A stretch of DNA of 33,191 bases. Origin: an uncultured Rhodocyclaceae bacterium (lineage in GTDB: Bacteria; Pseudomonadota; Gammaproteobacteria; Burkholderiales; Rhodocyclaceae). Below are positions 19,718-28,851 of this stretch, one piece after another. The notes beneath the pieces were generated by a model. The model saw only the letters and a program-made list of their open reading frames with translations, had not been told where the DNA came from and searched no databases. The position numbers were made by a program, and so were the translations under genes. The stretch spans positions 1 through 33,191 of the forward strand of contig CAJBAP010000350.1 of the NCBI GenBank assembly GCA_903950295.1. Reading direction: 5' to 3'. The number at the start of each line of letters is the position of its first letter. Position 1 is the first letter of the stretch.

Positions 19718-21597
19718 CACGCCCGCCCCCGCAGTTTTTTCAAATGCACCAGCAGGATCGAAATCGCAGCGGGAGTCACACCTTGAATGCGGCCCGCCTG
19801 ACCCACGGTCTGCGGACGCTGCCCGGCAAGTTTCTGCCGTACTTCGATCGACAGACCATTTAAAGCAGCGTAGTCGAGATCCTCCGGAATCGGCAAAGAC
19901 TCCTGGGATGTCATCTTCGCCACATCCTCCTTCTGCCGCTCGATGTAGCCGTGATACTTGGCCTGAATTTCAACCTGCTCCACCACATCCGTAGCGGCTA
20001 CAGCCGCGCCCGCACCGGGCAGAGTCATCAGGGACGGGTATCCAACCTCGGGGCGGCGCAGCAGGTCGAACAGGGAATACTCACGCTCGATAGACTTACC
20101 CAACACGCGCTCCACCGCATGCATGGCCACGACATTGGGATTGATCCAGACATGCTTGAGGCGCTCGACCTCGGTGGCGATGGCATCCCTTTTTTTGTTG
20201 AATGTCTCCCAGCGCAAGTCATCAACAAGACCAAGGCGGCGACCGGTTTCAGTCAGGCGCAAGTCGGCATTGTCCTCGCGCAGGCTCAAGCGAAACTCGG
20301 CGCGACTGGTGAACATGCGATAGGGTTCGGTGACACCGCGCGTGATCAGATCATCCGCCAACACCCCGAGATAAGCCTCGTCACGACGTGGCCACCAAGC
20401 ATCTTTCCCACTGGACTGCAACGCCGCATTCACACCGGCGAGCAAGCCCTGCGCGGCAGCCTCTTCATAACCCGTGGTGCCATTGATCTGACCAGCAAAA
20501 AATAGGCCGCCGATGGCATGGGTTTCGAGGGTCGCCTTGAGGCCACGCGGATCGAAGTAGTCGTATTCGATGGCGTAGCCAGGGCGCGTGATATGGGTAT
20601 TCTCCATACCGCGTATGGAGCGCACCAAAGCAAGCTGGATATCGAAAGGCAGGCTGGTAGAAATTCCCTGTGGATAGATTTCGTGGGTATCGAGACCCTC
20701 AGGCTCAAGAAAGACCTGATGGCTATCCTTGTCGGCGAAGCGGTGAATCTTGTCTTCGATGGACGGGCAGTAGCGTGGCCCAATCCCCTCGATGACACCA
20801 GTGAACATTGGCGAGCGATCCAGCCCACCCCGAATGATGTCATGAACATGCGGGTTGGTATGGGTAATCCAGCACGGCACCTGGCGCGGGTGCTGCGCCG
20901 AATTCCCGAGGAAGGAAAACACCGGTACTGGCAGGTCGCCCGGTTGCTCTTGCATCACCGAAAAATCGATGGTCTTGCCATCGAGTCGCGGCGGCGTACC
21001 GGTCTTGAGGCGACCAACCGGCAAATTCAACTCACGCAAGCGAGCTGCCAGAGAGAGAGAGGGTGGATCGCCAAAGCGCCCGGCACGGTAATTCTCGAGG
21101 CCGATATGGACCAGACCATTGAGAAAAGTCCCCGCAGTCAGCACCACCGTTGGCGCCTCAAAATGCACACCGAGTTGAGTTGTCACACCGGTAACGCGAT
21201 CACCCACAACAGTGAGGTCGTCTGCCGCCTGCTGGAATAAGGTGAGATTCGGCTGATTTTCCAGTCGACTGCGAATGGCCTGGCGATACAACGATCGGTC
21301 AGCCTGGGCCCGAGTCGCACGCACGGCCGGCCCCTTCGACGCATTCAGGATACGAAACTGGATACCTGCCTCATCGGTAGCCGCTGCCATGGCGCCACCC
21401 AGAGCATCGACCTCTTTCACCAGATGACCCTTGCCGATACCGCCAATTGACGGATTGCAGGACATCGCACCCAAGGTTTCGATGTTGTGTGTCAGCAGCA
21501 ACGTGCGTGCGCCGGCGCGAGCTGCAGCTAATGCCGCCTCGGTGCCGGCATGGCCGCCGCCGATCACGATGACATCGAAACGATCAGGGAAAAGCAT
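19717..21597 (-). CDS. mnmG: tRNA uridine-5-carboxymethylaminomethyl synthesis protein MnmG
   Basis: MnmG (GidA) is the FAD-dependent partner of MnmE that modifies the wobble uridine of several tRNAs. The 626-residue protein has the FAD-binding [10 protein letters not shown] (13-22), [47 protein letters not shown] and the C-terminal MnmE-interacting helical domain. The start [15 protein letters not shown] is well conserved, yet the bases before the ATG lack a Shine-Dalgarno sequence. A probable promoter lies at 21631-21659 and the parS pair just upstream. Confidence 0.98.
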   Translation of the reverse strand: MLFPDRFDVIVIGGGHAGTEAALAAARAGARTLLLTHNIETLGAMSCNPSIGGIGKGHLVKEVDALGGAMAAATDEAGIQFRILNASKGPAVRATRAQADRSLYRQAIRSRLENQPNLTLFQQAADDLTVVGDRVTGVTTQLGVHFEAPTVVLTAGTFLNGLVHIGLENYRAGRFGDPPSLSLAARLRELNLPVGRLKTGTPPRLDGKTIDFSVMQEQPGDLPVPVFSFLGNSAQHPRQVPCWITHTNPHVHDIIRGGLDRSPMFTGVIEGIGPRYCPSIEDKIHRFADKDSHQVFLEPEGLDTHEIYPQGISTSLPFDIQLALVRSIRGMENTHITRPGYAIEYDYFDPRGLKATLETHAIGGLFFAGQINGTTGYEEAAAQGLLAGVNAALQSSGKDAWWPRRDEAYLGVLADDLITRGVTEPYRMFTSRAEFRLSLREDNADLRLTETGRRLGLVDDLRWETFNKKRDAIATEVERLKHVWINPNVVAMHAVERVLGKSIEREYSLFDLLRRPEVGYPSLMTLPGAGAAVAATDVVEQVEIQAKYHGYIERQKEDVAKMTSQESLPIPEDLDYAALNGLSIEVRQKLAGQRPQTVGQAGRIQGVTPAAISILLVHLKKLRGRA

Positions 21598-21630
21598 GAG
21601 GGGAAAAGTTGGCGGCGGGAAAGGGGCGCA

Positions 21631-21659
21631 ATCATACGCCGTCAGTTGAGCAACACCAA
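21631..21659 (-). promoter_or_regulatory. Putative promoter of mnmG-rsmG-parA-parB
   Basis: On the minus strand TATGAT (21631-21636) lies 17 bases downstream of TTGGTG (21654-21659). The -10 is good and the -35 weak. Transcription from here would give a short leader without a Shine-Dalgarno. The nearer parS site begins nine bases upstream of the -35, so ParB loading could influence this promoter; that is inference. Confidence 0.4.
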
Positions 21660-21668
21660 CCTCAGCAA

Positions 21669-21684
21669 TGTTTCACGTGAAACT
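21669..21684. other. parS site 1
   Basis: The 16 bases match the universal bacterial parS consensus TGTTTCACGTGAAACA at 15 positions; only the last base differs. It is the nearer of two sites to mnmG, and parA and parB lie downstream in the same operon. Confidence 0.93.
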
Positions 21685-21694
21685 CAGGGGGTGC

Positions 21695-21710
21695 GGTTTC
21701 ACGTGAAACA
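21695..21710. other. parS site 2
   Basis: A second 15-of-16 match to the parS consensus, differing only at the first base. Its centre is 26 bp from that of site 1. It ends ten bases before the livF stop codon. The pair can load more than one ParB clamp close to the origin. Confidence 0.93.
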
Positions 21711-21719
21711 TCAACTCGA

Positions 21720-22469
21720 CTATAGCTTGTGCCCGCCCAAGCCCAGATAACACTCGACCACCTTCGGGTCATCTTCAAGCTGATCGGACGGCCCTTCCAG
21801 TGCGATCTCGCCGGTTTCCAGCACATAACCGTAATCCGAGACCTGCAAGGCGGCCCGGGCATTCTGTTCAACCAGCAAAATGGCGACACCCATCTTGCGC
21901 AGGTCGGCGATAACACGGAAGATCTCGCGCACAATCAGCGGGGCCAAACCGAGACTGGGTTCATCGAGCATCAGAATTTTTGGCTGCGCCATCAGGGCAC
22001 GCCCGACCGCCAACATCTGCCGCTCACCACCGGAGAGCGTGCCAGCCATTTGCTGGTGACGCTCCCGGAGACGAGGGAAGATTGCATAAACGTGCTCCAG
22101 GGTTGCCCCTTCATCGCGAAAACCAAGCCGCCGACGCATGAAGGCGCCCAACAGTAAGTTGTCGGCCACGCTCATCTCGCCAAATAACTCACGCTTCTCT
22201 GGCACCAGAGTCATCCCGCCCGCCACCATTTGCTCGATATCGATATGCACCTGCAACTCGCCCCGGTAGCGTACCTGACCACGTCCAACGGGTAGAACAC
22301 CCATCAGTGCGGAGAGCAGGGTGGTCTTGCCAGCTCCATTGGGACCGATCACCGTGACAATCTCTCCAGGCCGCACTTTCAGCGAAACGTGATGGAGGGC
22401 CTCGACCTTGCCGTAAGACACGCACAGATCAGTCACCTCAAGGATGGGCTCGGGCAGCGCCAGGCTCAT
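21720..22469 (-). CDS. livF: Branched-chain amino acid-type ABC transporter ATPase LivF
   Basis: LivF is one of two ATPases of the HAAT family importer. The 249-residue protein has Walker [10 protein letters not shown], the LVPEKRELFGEMSVADNL region, signature LSGGERQ, Walker B ILMLDEPSLGL and the ILLVEQNARAAL H-loop sequence that distinguishes LivF from LivG. The ATG starts two bases after the livMG stop; a TTG three codons earlier overlaps that stop. It is the last gene of the liv operon and no intrinsic terminator follows, only the parS pair. Confidence 0.95.
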   Translation of the reverse strand: MSLALPEPILEVTDLCVSYGKVEALHHVSLKVRPGEIVTVIGPNGAGKTTLLSALMGVLPVGRGQVRYRGELQVHIDIEQMVAGGMTLVPEKRELFGEMSVADNLLLGAFMRRRLGFRDEGATLEHVYAIFPRLRERHQQMAGTLSGGERQMLAVGRALMAQPKILMLDEPSLGLAPLIVREIFRVIADLRKMGVAILLVEQNARAALQVSDYGYVLETGEIALEGPSDQLEDDPKVVECYLGLGGHKL

Positions 22470-22470
22470 T

Positions 22471-24264
22471 TCAATCAACCCCCCCGAGATACGCCTCGAT
22501 CACCGCCGGGTCACTCTGCACCTCATGCGGCAGACCCTCTGCGATCTTCTTGCCGAACTCCATCACCACCACGCGGTCTGCCAGATCCATGACGAACTCC
22601 ATGTCGTGTTCGACCAACAGGATGCCCATGCCGGTGGCGCGCAATTGTTTAAGCAACTCCGCCAGAGCCTGCTTTTCAAGGAAACGCAAGCCAGCCGCTG
22701 GTTCGTCAAGCAACAGTAGCGCCGGATCGGCGGCTAGCGCACGCGCGATTTCGACGATACGCTGCTTGCCGAGCGGCAGGCTACCGGCGGCGTCATGCAG
22801 ATTTTCACCCAAGCCGACCCGCTCGCATTGGCGCGCCGCCTCGGCCAGCAAACGAGACTCTTCGTCACGCTCCAGATGCAGCGCGGCGGCAATCACTCCT
22901 TGAGTCCCGCGCATGTGGGCACCGAGGGCAACGTTTTCCAGTACCGTCATGCCCGGCAGCAGGCGCACATGCTGAAAGGTTCGGCTCATGCCCAATTGCG
23001 CGATGTGGCGAGCACTGCGGCCATCGACGCGACCACCAAGGAAATGCACCTCACCGGAAGTTGGCGGATTGACCCCGGTAATCAGGTTGAATAGCGTCGA
23101 CTTGCCGGCACCGTTGGGGCCGATCAACGCGAGAATTTCCCCGCTCGCTACCGTCAAGCTCATGTGGTCATTGGCCACCAAGCCACCGAACTGTTTGACG
23201 GCATCTTTCACCTCGAGCAGCGACGTGCCAGCAGCCAACACCGTGCGGCGCGACAGTGCTTCCTCCGTATCAGCCCGTCCTGCCAGAACCGACTTTTCAA
23301 CCGGTACCCAACGGGAGAGCCAAGGCCACAGCCCGTCGCGCGCCCGATGCAGCACAAAGATCATCAGCAGACCAAAGGCGATCATTTCGAAATTACCCGA
23401 AGCCCCAAACAGTTGCGGCAGTAAATCCTGCAACCACTGCTTCAGGATGGTGATCATCGCCGCGCCGACCAGAGCACCCCAAACGTGGGCCGCACCGCCG
23501 ATCACGGCCATGAACAGGTATTCGATGCCGATGTGCAAACCAAAGGGCGTAGGATTGACGAAGCGTTGCAGGTGGGCATACAGCCAACCGGACAAGCCGG
23601 CGAAGAGGGCGGCAATAACGAAGATGGTGATCTTGGCGCGAGCGGTATCAACGCCCATTGCCTCGGCCATCACCACACCACCCTTGAGTGCGCGGATGGC
23701 ACGACCGGTCCGCGAATCGAGGAGATTACTGGTCAGCCATACGGCCACCAGCAACACGACCCAGATCAGATAATAATAGTGGCGTCCGTCGCGCAACTCG
23801 ACACCGGCCACGCTCAATGTCGGAATGCCGCTGATGCCGGTATGTCCCCCAAGAAATTGCAGATTGCCGAAAAGGAAATACAGCGAGATACCCCACGCGA
23901 TGGTACCAAGCGGTAAATAGTGGCCAGACAGGCGCAGGGTCAACAAGCCTAACAACAAAGCGACCCCCGCTGTCAGCAACAACCCGAGCAGCAGCCCACC
24001 CCATGGGTTGGCTAACGGCGCCAGCCAGGGCGGCAGGGCGGTGGCCGTAGTCAGCGCCGCTGTCGCGTAGGCCCCGAGGCCGACAAAGGCCGCTTGACCG
24101 AACGAAGTCAGGCCACCCACACCCGTCAGCAACACCAAGCCAAGCGCGACCAGCGCGTAGAGGCCGATGTAATTCAGCAGGGTGACGTGGAACTCGGGCA
24201 GCACCAGCGGCCCCAAGGTCAGCAGAACGACGAAGACACCGGTAAGCTGGCGCTGACTAATCAC
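22471..24264 (-). CDS. Fused ABC permease-ATPase (LivM-LivG)
   Basis: This 597-residue protein joins a LivM-type inner-membrane permease (about 1-320, many hydrophobic helices, with [17 protein letters not shown] and the EAMGVD loop) to a LivG-type ATPase (about 345-597) through a linker of some 25 residues. The ATPase has Walker [10 protein letters not shown] (382-390), [18 protein letters not shown], a variant signature SLPLGKQR where most ABC proteins have LSGGQ, Walker [12 protein letters not shown] and [18 protein letters not shown]. The GTG start overlaps the livH stop by four bases. The frame is continuous, so this is a true fusion. Substrate is unknown. Confidence 0.93.
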   Translation of the reverse strand: MISQRQLTGVFVVLLTLGPLVLPEFHVTLLNYIGLYALVALGLVLLTGVGGLTSFGQAAFVGLGAYATAALTTATALPPWLAPLANPWGGLLLGLLLTAGVALLLGLLTLRLSGHYLPLGTIAWGISLYFLFGNLQFLGGHTGISGIPTLSVAGVELRDGRHYYYLIWVVLLVAVWLTSNLLDSRTGRAIRALKGGVVMAEAMGVDTARAKITIFVIAALFAGLSGWLYAHLQRFVNPTPFGLHIGIEYLFMAVIGGAAHVWGALVGAAMITILKQWLQDLLPQLFGASGNFEMIAFGLLMIFVLHRARDGLWPWLSRWVPVEKSVLAGRADTEEALSRRTVLAAGTSLLEVKDAVKQFGGLVANDHMSLTVASGEILALIGPNGAGKSTLFNLITGVNPPTSGEVHFLGGRVDGRSARHIAQLGMSRTFQHVRLLPGMTVLENVALGAHMRGTQGVIAAALHLERDEESRLLAEAARQCERVGLGENLHDAAGSLPLGKQRIVEIARALAADPALLLLDEPAAGLRFLEKQALAELLKQLRATGMGILLVEHDMEFVMDLADRVVVMEFGKKIAEGLPHEVQSDPAVIEAYLGGVD

Positions 24265-25295
24265 TCTTCTTCCTCGACATGGTGCGTCGTCAGCGAACGC
24301 CAGACCAGCACAGGAATGATCAGCGTAAACACGATCACCTCCTTGAAGGCCGACGCCCAGAAGGAGGAAAAGGATTCGAGCAAACCGACCAGCAATGCAC
24401 CGGCGGCTGCTACCGGGTAACTCACCAGCCCGCCGACGATGGCGCCGACGAAACCTTTAAGGCCGACAAGGAAGCCAGTGTCGTAATACACCGTGGTGAT
24501 CGGTGCGATGAGGATGCCAGACAGTGCGCCGATGGCCGCTGCCAAAAGGAAAGAGAGCTTGCCGGCCAGCGTTGTCGAGATACCCATCAAGCGCGCGCCG
24601 GCGCGGTTGATCGCAGTGGCACGCAGCGCCTTGCCATAGAGACTTTTCTCGAAAAAGACATACAGGGCGACGATTAACACGGCACTCGCGCCGACCACCC
24701 ACAAACTTTGTCCAGTAATGGTCAGCCCACCAATATCGAGTGACAACTCCGAAAATGCCGGCGTACGCGAGCCCTCGGCGCCGAAGAACAGCAGACCCAA
24801 CCCCACCAGCGCCAGATGTACCGCCACCGAGACAATGAGGAGAATCAGCACCGGTGCCTCGGCGATTGGCTGAAACGCCAGGCGATACAGCTGTGGGCCA
24901 AGTGGTACCACTACCGCCAACGCCAGCAACACCTGCAAACCCAGTGGCCAGTCTTGCGGCGACAAACCCAGCACCGCCAAAATAATGACAATAGGATACA
25001 GGAGCTGTCGCCCCAAGAGCCCGATCAGGCGACTTCCGCCCTGCCGCCAAGCCGCCGGCGCATCCAGCGCCGCTACTGCCGCACCCATGGCCAGCAATAA
25101 CCACAGCGTGCCGGGCGTATTACCGGTCTGCAGGCTCGCCAGTGTCAGCGCGCCATAGGCCACGAACTCCCCCTGCGGAATAAAGATAACCCGGGTGACG
25201 GCAAATACCAGCACTAGCGCCAGCGCCAGCAGAGCATAGATCGCCCCGTTGACAATACCGTCCTGCCCAAGCAGCAACGCAATTTGCAAATCCAT
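24261..25295 (-). CDS. livH: Branched-chain amino acid-type ABC transporter permease LivH
   Basis: LivH is the second inner-membrane permease of the importer. From the ATG at 25295 the protein has 344 residues and begins [36 protein letters not shown], as family members do. About eight hydrophobic segments and the [19 protein letters not shown] cytoplasmic coupling loop are visible. A TTG at 25331 would add 12 residues encoded by three 9-bp repeats, which I consider untranslated. The start is separated from livK by a strong hairpin. Confidence 0.94.
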   Translation of the reverse strand: MDLQIALLLGQDGIVNGAIYALLALALVLVFAVTRVIFIPQGEFVAYGALTLASLQTGNTPGTLWLLLAMGAAVAALDAPAAWRQGGSRLIGLLGRQLLYPIVIILAVLGLSPQDWPLGLQVLLALAVVVPLGPQLYRLAFQPIAEAPVLILLIVSVAVHLALVGLGLLFFGAEGSRTPAFSELSLDIGGLTITGQSLWVVGASAVLIVALYVFFEKSLYGKALRATAINRAGARLMGISTTLAGKLSFLLAAAIGALSGILIAPITTVYYDTGFLVGLKGFVGAIVGGLVSYPVAAAGALLVGLLESFSSFWASAFKEVIVFTLIIPVLVWRSLTTHHVEEEE

Positions 25296-25304
25296 CGAAA
25301 TCCG

Positions 25305-25331
25305 TTCAAACAACCCAAACAACTCAAACAA
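25305..25331 (-). repeat. Three tandem 9-bp repeats before livH
   Basis: On the minus strand TTGTTTGAG, TTGTTTGGG and TTGTTTGAA follow each other without gaps, sharing the heptamer TTGTTTG. They fill the space between the livK-livH hairpin and the region just upstream of the livH ATG. Nine is a multiple of three, so copy number change would alter leader length but not frame. Confidence 0.85.
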
Positions 25332-25332
25332 T

Positions 25333-25360
25333 AAGGGCGCCAGAACCGTCCGGCGCCCTT
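25333..25360 (-). terminator. Hairpin between livK and livH
   Basis: AAGGGCGCC (25333-25341) and GGCGCCCTT (25352-25360) form a perfect nine-bp stem with a ten-base loop, 19 bases after the livK stop. On the minus strand it is followed by ATTGTTTG, which is only moderately T-rich. It probably acts as a partial terminator or 3-prime stabiliser that lets the binding protein be made in excess of the membrane components. Confidence 0.7.
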
Positions 25361-25379
25361 GCTTTGCTGCAAGCAGCGC

Positions 25380-26540
25380 CTATTGGATCAGTTTCCAGTC
25401 GCCATTTTCGACCTTGACCATCACACGCGCACGCTGGTCGAAACCGAGGTGATCCTGTGTCGACATATTAACGATGGCATGCGAGACCGTGACGTTCCTC
25501 AAACCTTCGAGGGCATCGCGCAACGCCAGCTTGAATTCCTTCGTGCCCGGCTTGGCTTTCTTGAGCGCAACCGGAATCGCGTTCTGCAGCAACAGACCGG
25601 CATCCCACGCATGGGCACCAAATGTCGAGGTACTGCCCTTGCCATGTACCGTTTCGTACTTGCCAACATAATCCAGTGCCACCTTCTTGATCGGGTTGCT
25701 GTCAGGCAATTGCGCCGCCACCAGCACCGGACCAGCGGGCAGGAAAGTACCTTCGCAATCCTTGCCACAGACACGCAGGAAATCTTTGTTGGCGACACCA
25801 TGCGTCTGGTAGAAGGTGCCCTTGTAACCCTTTTCCTTCAATGTCTTCTGCGGCAAGGCGGCCGGCGTACCAGAACCGGCAATCAAGACGGCATCCGGCT
25901 TCGCGGCCATGACTTTCAGCACTTGGCCAGTCACGGAGGTATCGGCGCGGTTGTAGCGCTCGTTGGCGACAACTTGCAGCTTGCGCGCCTCCGCAATCTT
26001 GCTGAACTCATTGAACCAGCCCTCGCCATAAGCGTCGGCAAAACCGATGAAAGCCACAGTTTTCACATTGGCATTGGTCATGTGTTCGACAATCGCCGTC
26101 GACATCTGCACATCGTTCTGTGGTGTCTTGAATACCCACTTGACCTTCGGGTTGGCCGGATCGACGATGCGCGCCGCGGCAGCCATCGAGATCATCGGCG
26201 TTTCGGCTTCGGCCGCGATGTCAATCATCGCCAGAGAATTCGGCGTGATGGTCGAACCGACAATGACATCGACCTTGTCTTCGGTGAGCAGTTTGCGGGT
26301 GTTCTTCACCGCCGTGGTGGTGTCGGAAGCGTCGTCAAGGATGATGTAGTTGATCTTCTCGCCGCCGATAGTGACCGGCATCAGGCCGAAAGTATTTTTC
26401 TCGGGAATGCCGAGCGAAGCGGCTGGGCCGGTGGCCGAGACAACCACGCCAACGTTGATGTCGGCTAGCGCCTGGCTGGCCATCGTAGCCAGGGCAGCCG
26501 TAATGGCGACAGCTAACAGGGAATTAATTTTCATGTTCAT
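25380..26540 (-). CDS. livK: ABC transporter periplasmic substrate-binding protein (LivK type)
   Basis: This 386-residue protein is the solute receptor of the importer. It has a cleavable signal peptide (MNMKINSLLAVAITAALATMASQALA, then DINVG) and the two-lobed type-I periplasmic binding fold, with GVVVSATGPAASLGIPEKNTF, VIVGSTITPNSLAM and AFIGFADAYGEGWFNEF. The family includes receptors for leucine-type amino acids, amides and aromatic acids; the substrate cannot be fixed from sequence. A GAGGAG site precedes the ATG. It is first in the operon. Confidence 0.93.
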   Translation of the reverse strand: MNMKINSLLAVAITAALATMASQALADINVGVVVSATGPAASLGIPEKNTFGLMPVTIGGEKINYIILDDASDTTTAVKNTRKLLTEDKVDVIVGSTITPNSLAMIDIAAEAETPMISMAAAARIVDPANPKVKWVFKTPQNDVQMSTAIVEHMTNANVKTVAFIGFADAYGEGWFNEFSKIAEARKLQVVANERYNRADTSVTGQVLKVMAAKPDAVLIAGSGTPAALPQKTLKEKGYKGTFYQTHGVANKDFLRVCGKDCEGTFLPAGPVLVAAQLPDSNPIKKVALDYVGKYETVHGKGSTSTFGAHAWDAGLLLQNAIPVALKKAKPGTKEFKLALRDALEGLRNVTVSHAIVNMSTQDHLGFDQRARVMVKVENGDWKLIQ

Positions 26541-26649
26541 AGGCTCCTCAGTGGTTTTATAGGTATAGGTTTGCGGGAAACGGCGAATTTAACATCGTGC
26601 CGTCCGTCCGTCCATGCACTTGCAAGGGTTTTGCGCCAGCATGAGCAAT

Positions 26650-27426
26650 TTACGTTGCCAGCGTATCCCAGCCCATCTTCAGGATCAGCAGGGAGGTCAT
26701 GGTCAGGAACACCATGCGCACAAAACCGCTGCCATGGCGAATCGCCAGCCGGGCACCGAATTGCGCACCGACAATATTGCAGACCGCCATACCCAAGCCA
26801 AGCATCCACAGCACGTGGCCTTGCGGCACAAAGAGCAAAAGTGCCCCCGCATTGGTAGCCGCATTAACGATTTTGGCGGTTGCCGACGCGTGCAGGAAGT
26901 CCATGCCGAACAAACGCACGAAAGCGAAGATCATGAAGCTGCCAACCCCCGGACCGAACACACCGTCATAAAAACCCAGCACGGCACCCACGCCGAGCGC
27001 GACCCAGCGCAGTCGGTGCGCCGGTATGAGCATGGCACGTGTTTCTTTGCCGAAATCCGGCTTCATCAGGGTATAGACCGCAACGGCAACCAGGAGCACC
27101 AGTACCATTGGCCGCATCACCTCCTTGGGCAACCAGACCACTACCGCCGCGCCAGCGTAAGAAAACAGGAAAGCAGAAAGTGCTGTGGGCAACACCACCG
27201 CCCAAGGCATTACCACCTCACGGGCGTAGCGTCGCGCGGCATTCACCGTACCGAAGATCGCGGCAATCTTGTTGGTACCCAAAAGCGTCGCCGGCGCCTC
27301 GCGCGGCAAGCCGGCGAACAAGGCCGGCACCTGAATCAGCCCACCACCACCCGCCACGGCATCGACGAAGCCGGCAAACGCAGCTGCCACGAGCAACATG
27401 AGCCAGGTTGGATCGATGGCAATCAA
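26650..27426 (-). CDS. TSUP family (TauE/SafE) permease
   Basis: The 258-residue protein is an integral membrane protein of the TauE/SafE family, which moves sulfite, sulfoacetate or other organosulfur or organic anions. It has the family repeat with FAGFVDAVAGGGGLIQVPAL near the N-terminus and the matching second half with GFYDGVFGPGVGSFMIFAFV, plus about eight hydrophobic segments. The start is a TTG; the only nearby ATG is residue 10 and would cut into the first helix. It begins 45 bases after mnmE and may share that transcript. Substrate is unknown. Confidence 0.88.
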   Translation of the reverse strand: MIAIDPTWLMLLVAAAFAGFVDAVAGGGGLIQVPALFAGLPREAPATLLGTNKIAAIFGTVNAARRYAREVVMPWAVVLPTALSAFLFSYAGAAVVVWLPKEVMRPMVLVLLVAVAVYTLMKPDFGKETRAMLIPAHRLRWVALGVGAVLGFYDGVFGPGVGSFMIFAFVRLFGMDFLHASATAKIVNAATNAGALLLFVPQGHVLWMLGLGMAVCNIVGAQFGARLAIRHGSGFVRMVFLTMTSLLILKMGWDTLAT

Positions 27427-27471
27427 GGCCGCACCCCATGCGGGGCATTACATCCCGCCAGTGCCGACTTT

Positions 27472-28851
27472 TTATTTGCCAATGCAGAACCGTCCGAAGA
27501 TCAAACCCAGAAGATCGTCAGCCGTGAATTCCCCGGTAATCCGGGAAAGCGACTCCTGGGCCAGACGCAACTCCTCGGCTGCCAGCTCAAGCTGATTGAG
27601 TTGCGCATTGGCTGCGGCCAACCGCATATCGGCCTCGGCCAACGCCTCAAGGTGACGCGCACGTGCAAGCAGGGCATCCTCACCGTGGCCGCGCCAGCCA
27701 GCGACACGCAGCAGTTCGTCATGAAGCAGCTTCATGCCCTCACCACTTTTCGCCGACAGGGTGAGATGCACCGTGCCCCGCTCTTCACTACGCCCGGCCT
27801 CACGCCGGGCCAGGTCAGCCTTGTTTTCGATCACCACGCGCTCGATGCCAGACGGCAGGCGCGCTGCGACGGCCTGATCGGCAGGTGTCACGCCAGCACG
27901 CGCATCGACGATCTGCAGAATCACGTCAGCCTGCCCGATCTCGTGCCAGCTGCGTTCGATGCCGAGCTTTTCGACGACATCCTCCGTCTCGCGCAAACCG
28001 GCAGTATCAATGATGTGGAGCGGAATGCCCTCGACATGGATCGTCTCACGGACGGCATCACGCGTGGTACCGGCAATCGCAGTGACGATGGCGCGCTCTT
28101 CGCCCGCCAGTCGGTTCAGGAGTGAAGACTTGCCGACGTTCGGCAGCCCAGCCAGCACGATAGTCAGACCGGTGCGCAGCGCGCTGCCCTCGTGGGCGCG
28201 GGCACGCAGGGTGGCGAGATCGACGCGCAGTCGCTCCATGCGCGGGATGATGTCGGTGTCGGCCAGCGGGTCGATTTCTTCGTCGGGGAAGTCGAGCGTC
28301 GCTTCAATGAGGCTGCGCAACTCGGCCAGCGCATCAGTGAGTACATGCACTGTGCGCGAGAACTCCCCCGTCAAAGAGCGCAAAGCTGCACGGGCGGCTT
28401 GCGCCGAAGCCGCTTCGATCAGGTCGGCAATCCCTTCGGCTTGCGCCAAGTCGATCTTGTCGTTCTCGAAGGCGCGGCGAGAAAACTCGCCCGGCTCCGC
28501 CAGTCGCACCCCAAGCTCGACACAACGCGCCAGCAGCGCATGCATGACCACCGGCCCACCGTGGCCGTGCAGTTCGAGCACGTCTTCGCCAGTGAAAGAG
28601 TGCGGTGCAGGAAAGTAGAGGATCAGGCCTTGATCGAGGAGAGCGCCGTCGGCCGCTAAAAAGTCGGTAGTAGCGGCACGGCGAGGCTGGAATGATTGAG
28701 GCGGTTTACCGGTCAGCGTCGCGGCCAAGGGCAGCAGATTACGCCCGGAGATACGCACCACACCGATGCCACCTCGCCCGGGTGGGGTGGCGATGGCGGC
28801 AATGGCGTCGGTAAGTACGTACTCAGTGTGTTTTGAGTCCTGCACTTTCAA
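27472..28851 (-). CDS. mnmE: tRNA modification GTPase MnmE
   Basis: MnmE (TrmE) is the GTPase that acts with MnmG in wobble-uridine modification. The 459-residue protein has the folate-binding N-terminal domain (DAIAAIATPPGRGGIGVVRISG), a G domain inserted in helices with G1 GLPNVGKSS, G2/G3 GTTRDA and DTAGLRE, G4 NKAD, and the C-terminal catalytic FCIGK. No ATG is available: TTG at 28851 or GTG at 28845 must start it, so the gene overlaps the end of yidC by about 23-29 bases. Confidence 0.95.
   Translation of the reverse strand: MKVQDSKHTEYVLTDAIAAIATPPGRGGIGVVRISGRNLLPLAATLTGKPPQSFQPRRAATTDFLAADGALLDQGLILYFPAPHSFTGEDVLELHGHGGPVVMHALLARCVELGVRLAEPGEFSRRAFENDKIDLAQAEGIADLIEAASAQAARAALRSLTGEFSRTVHVLTDALAELRSLIEATLDFPDEEIDPLADTDIIPRMERLRVDLATLRARAHEGSALRTGLTIVLAGLPNVGKSSLLNRLAGEERAIVTAIAGTTRDAVRETIHVEGIPLHIIDTAGLRETEDVVEKLGIERSWHEIGQADVILQIVDARAGVTPADQAVAARLPSGIERVVIENKADLARREAGRSEERGTVHLTLSAKSGEGMKLLHDELLRVAGWRGHGEDALLARARHLEALAEADMRLAAANAQLNQLELAAEELRLAQESLSRITGEFTADDLLGLIFGRFCIGK

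Noticed and set aside
26580..26605. Sigma54-like GGCACG element before livK
   Set aside because: On the minus strand GGCACG is not followed by the required GC at -12; the downstream bases are TAAAT.
26600..26613. CCGT repeats (3.5 copies) upstream of livK
   Set aside because: Too short to distinguish from chance; no evidence of function.
26614..28125. 503-codon plus-strand frame opposite the TSUP permease and mnmE
   Set aside because: The same shadow effect: antisense to two conserved genes, rich in His, Gln and Arg, with no family resemblance.
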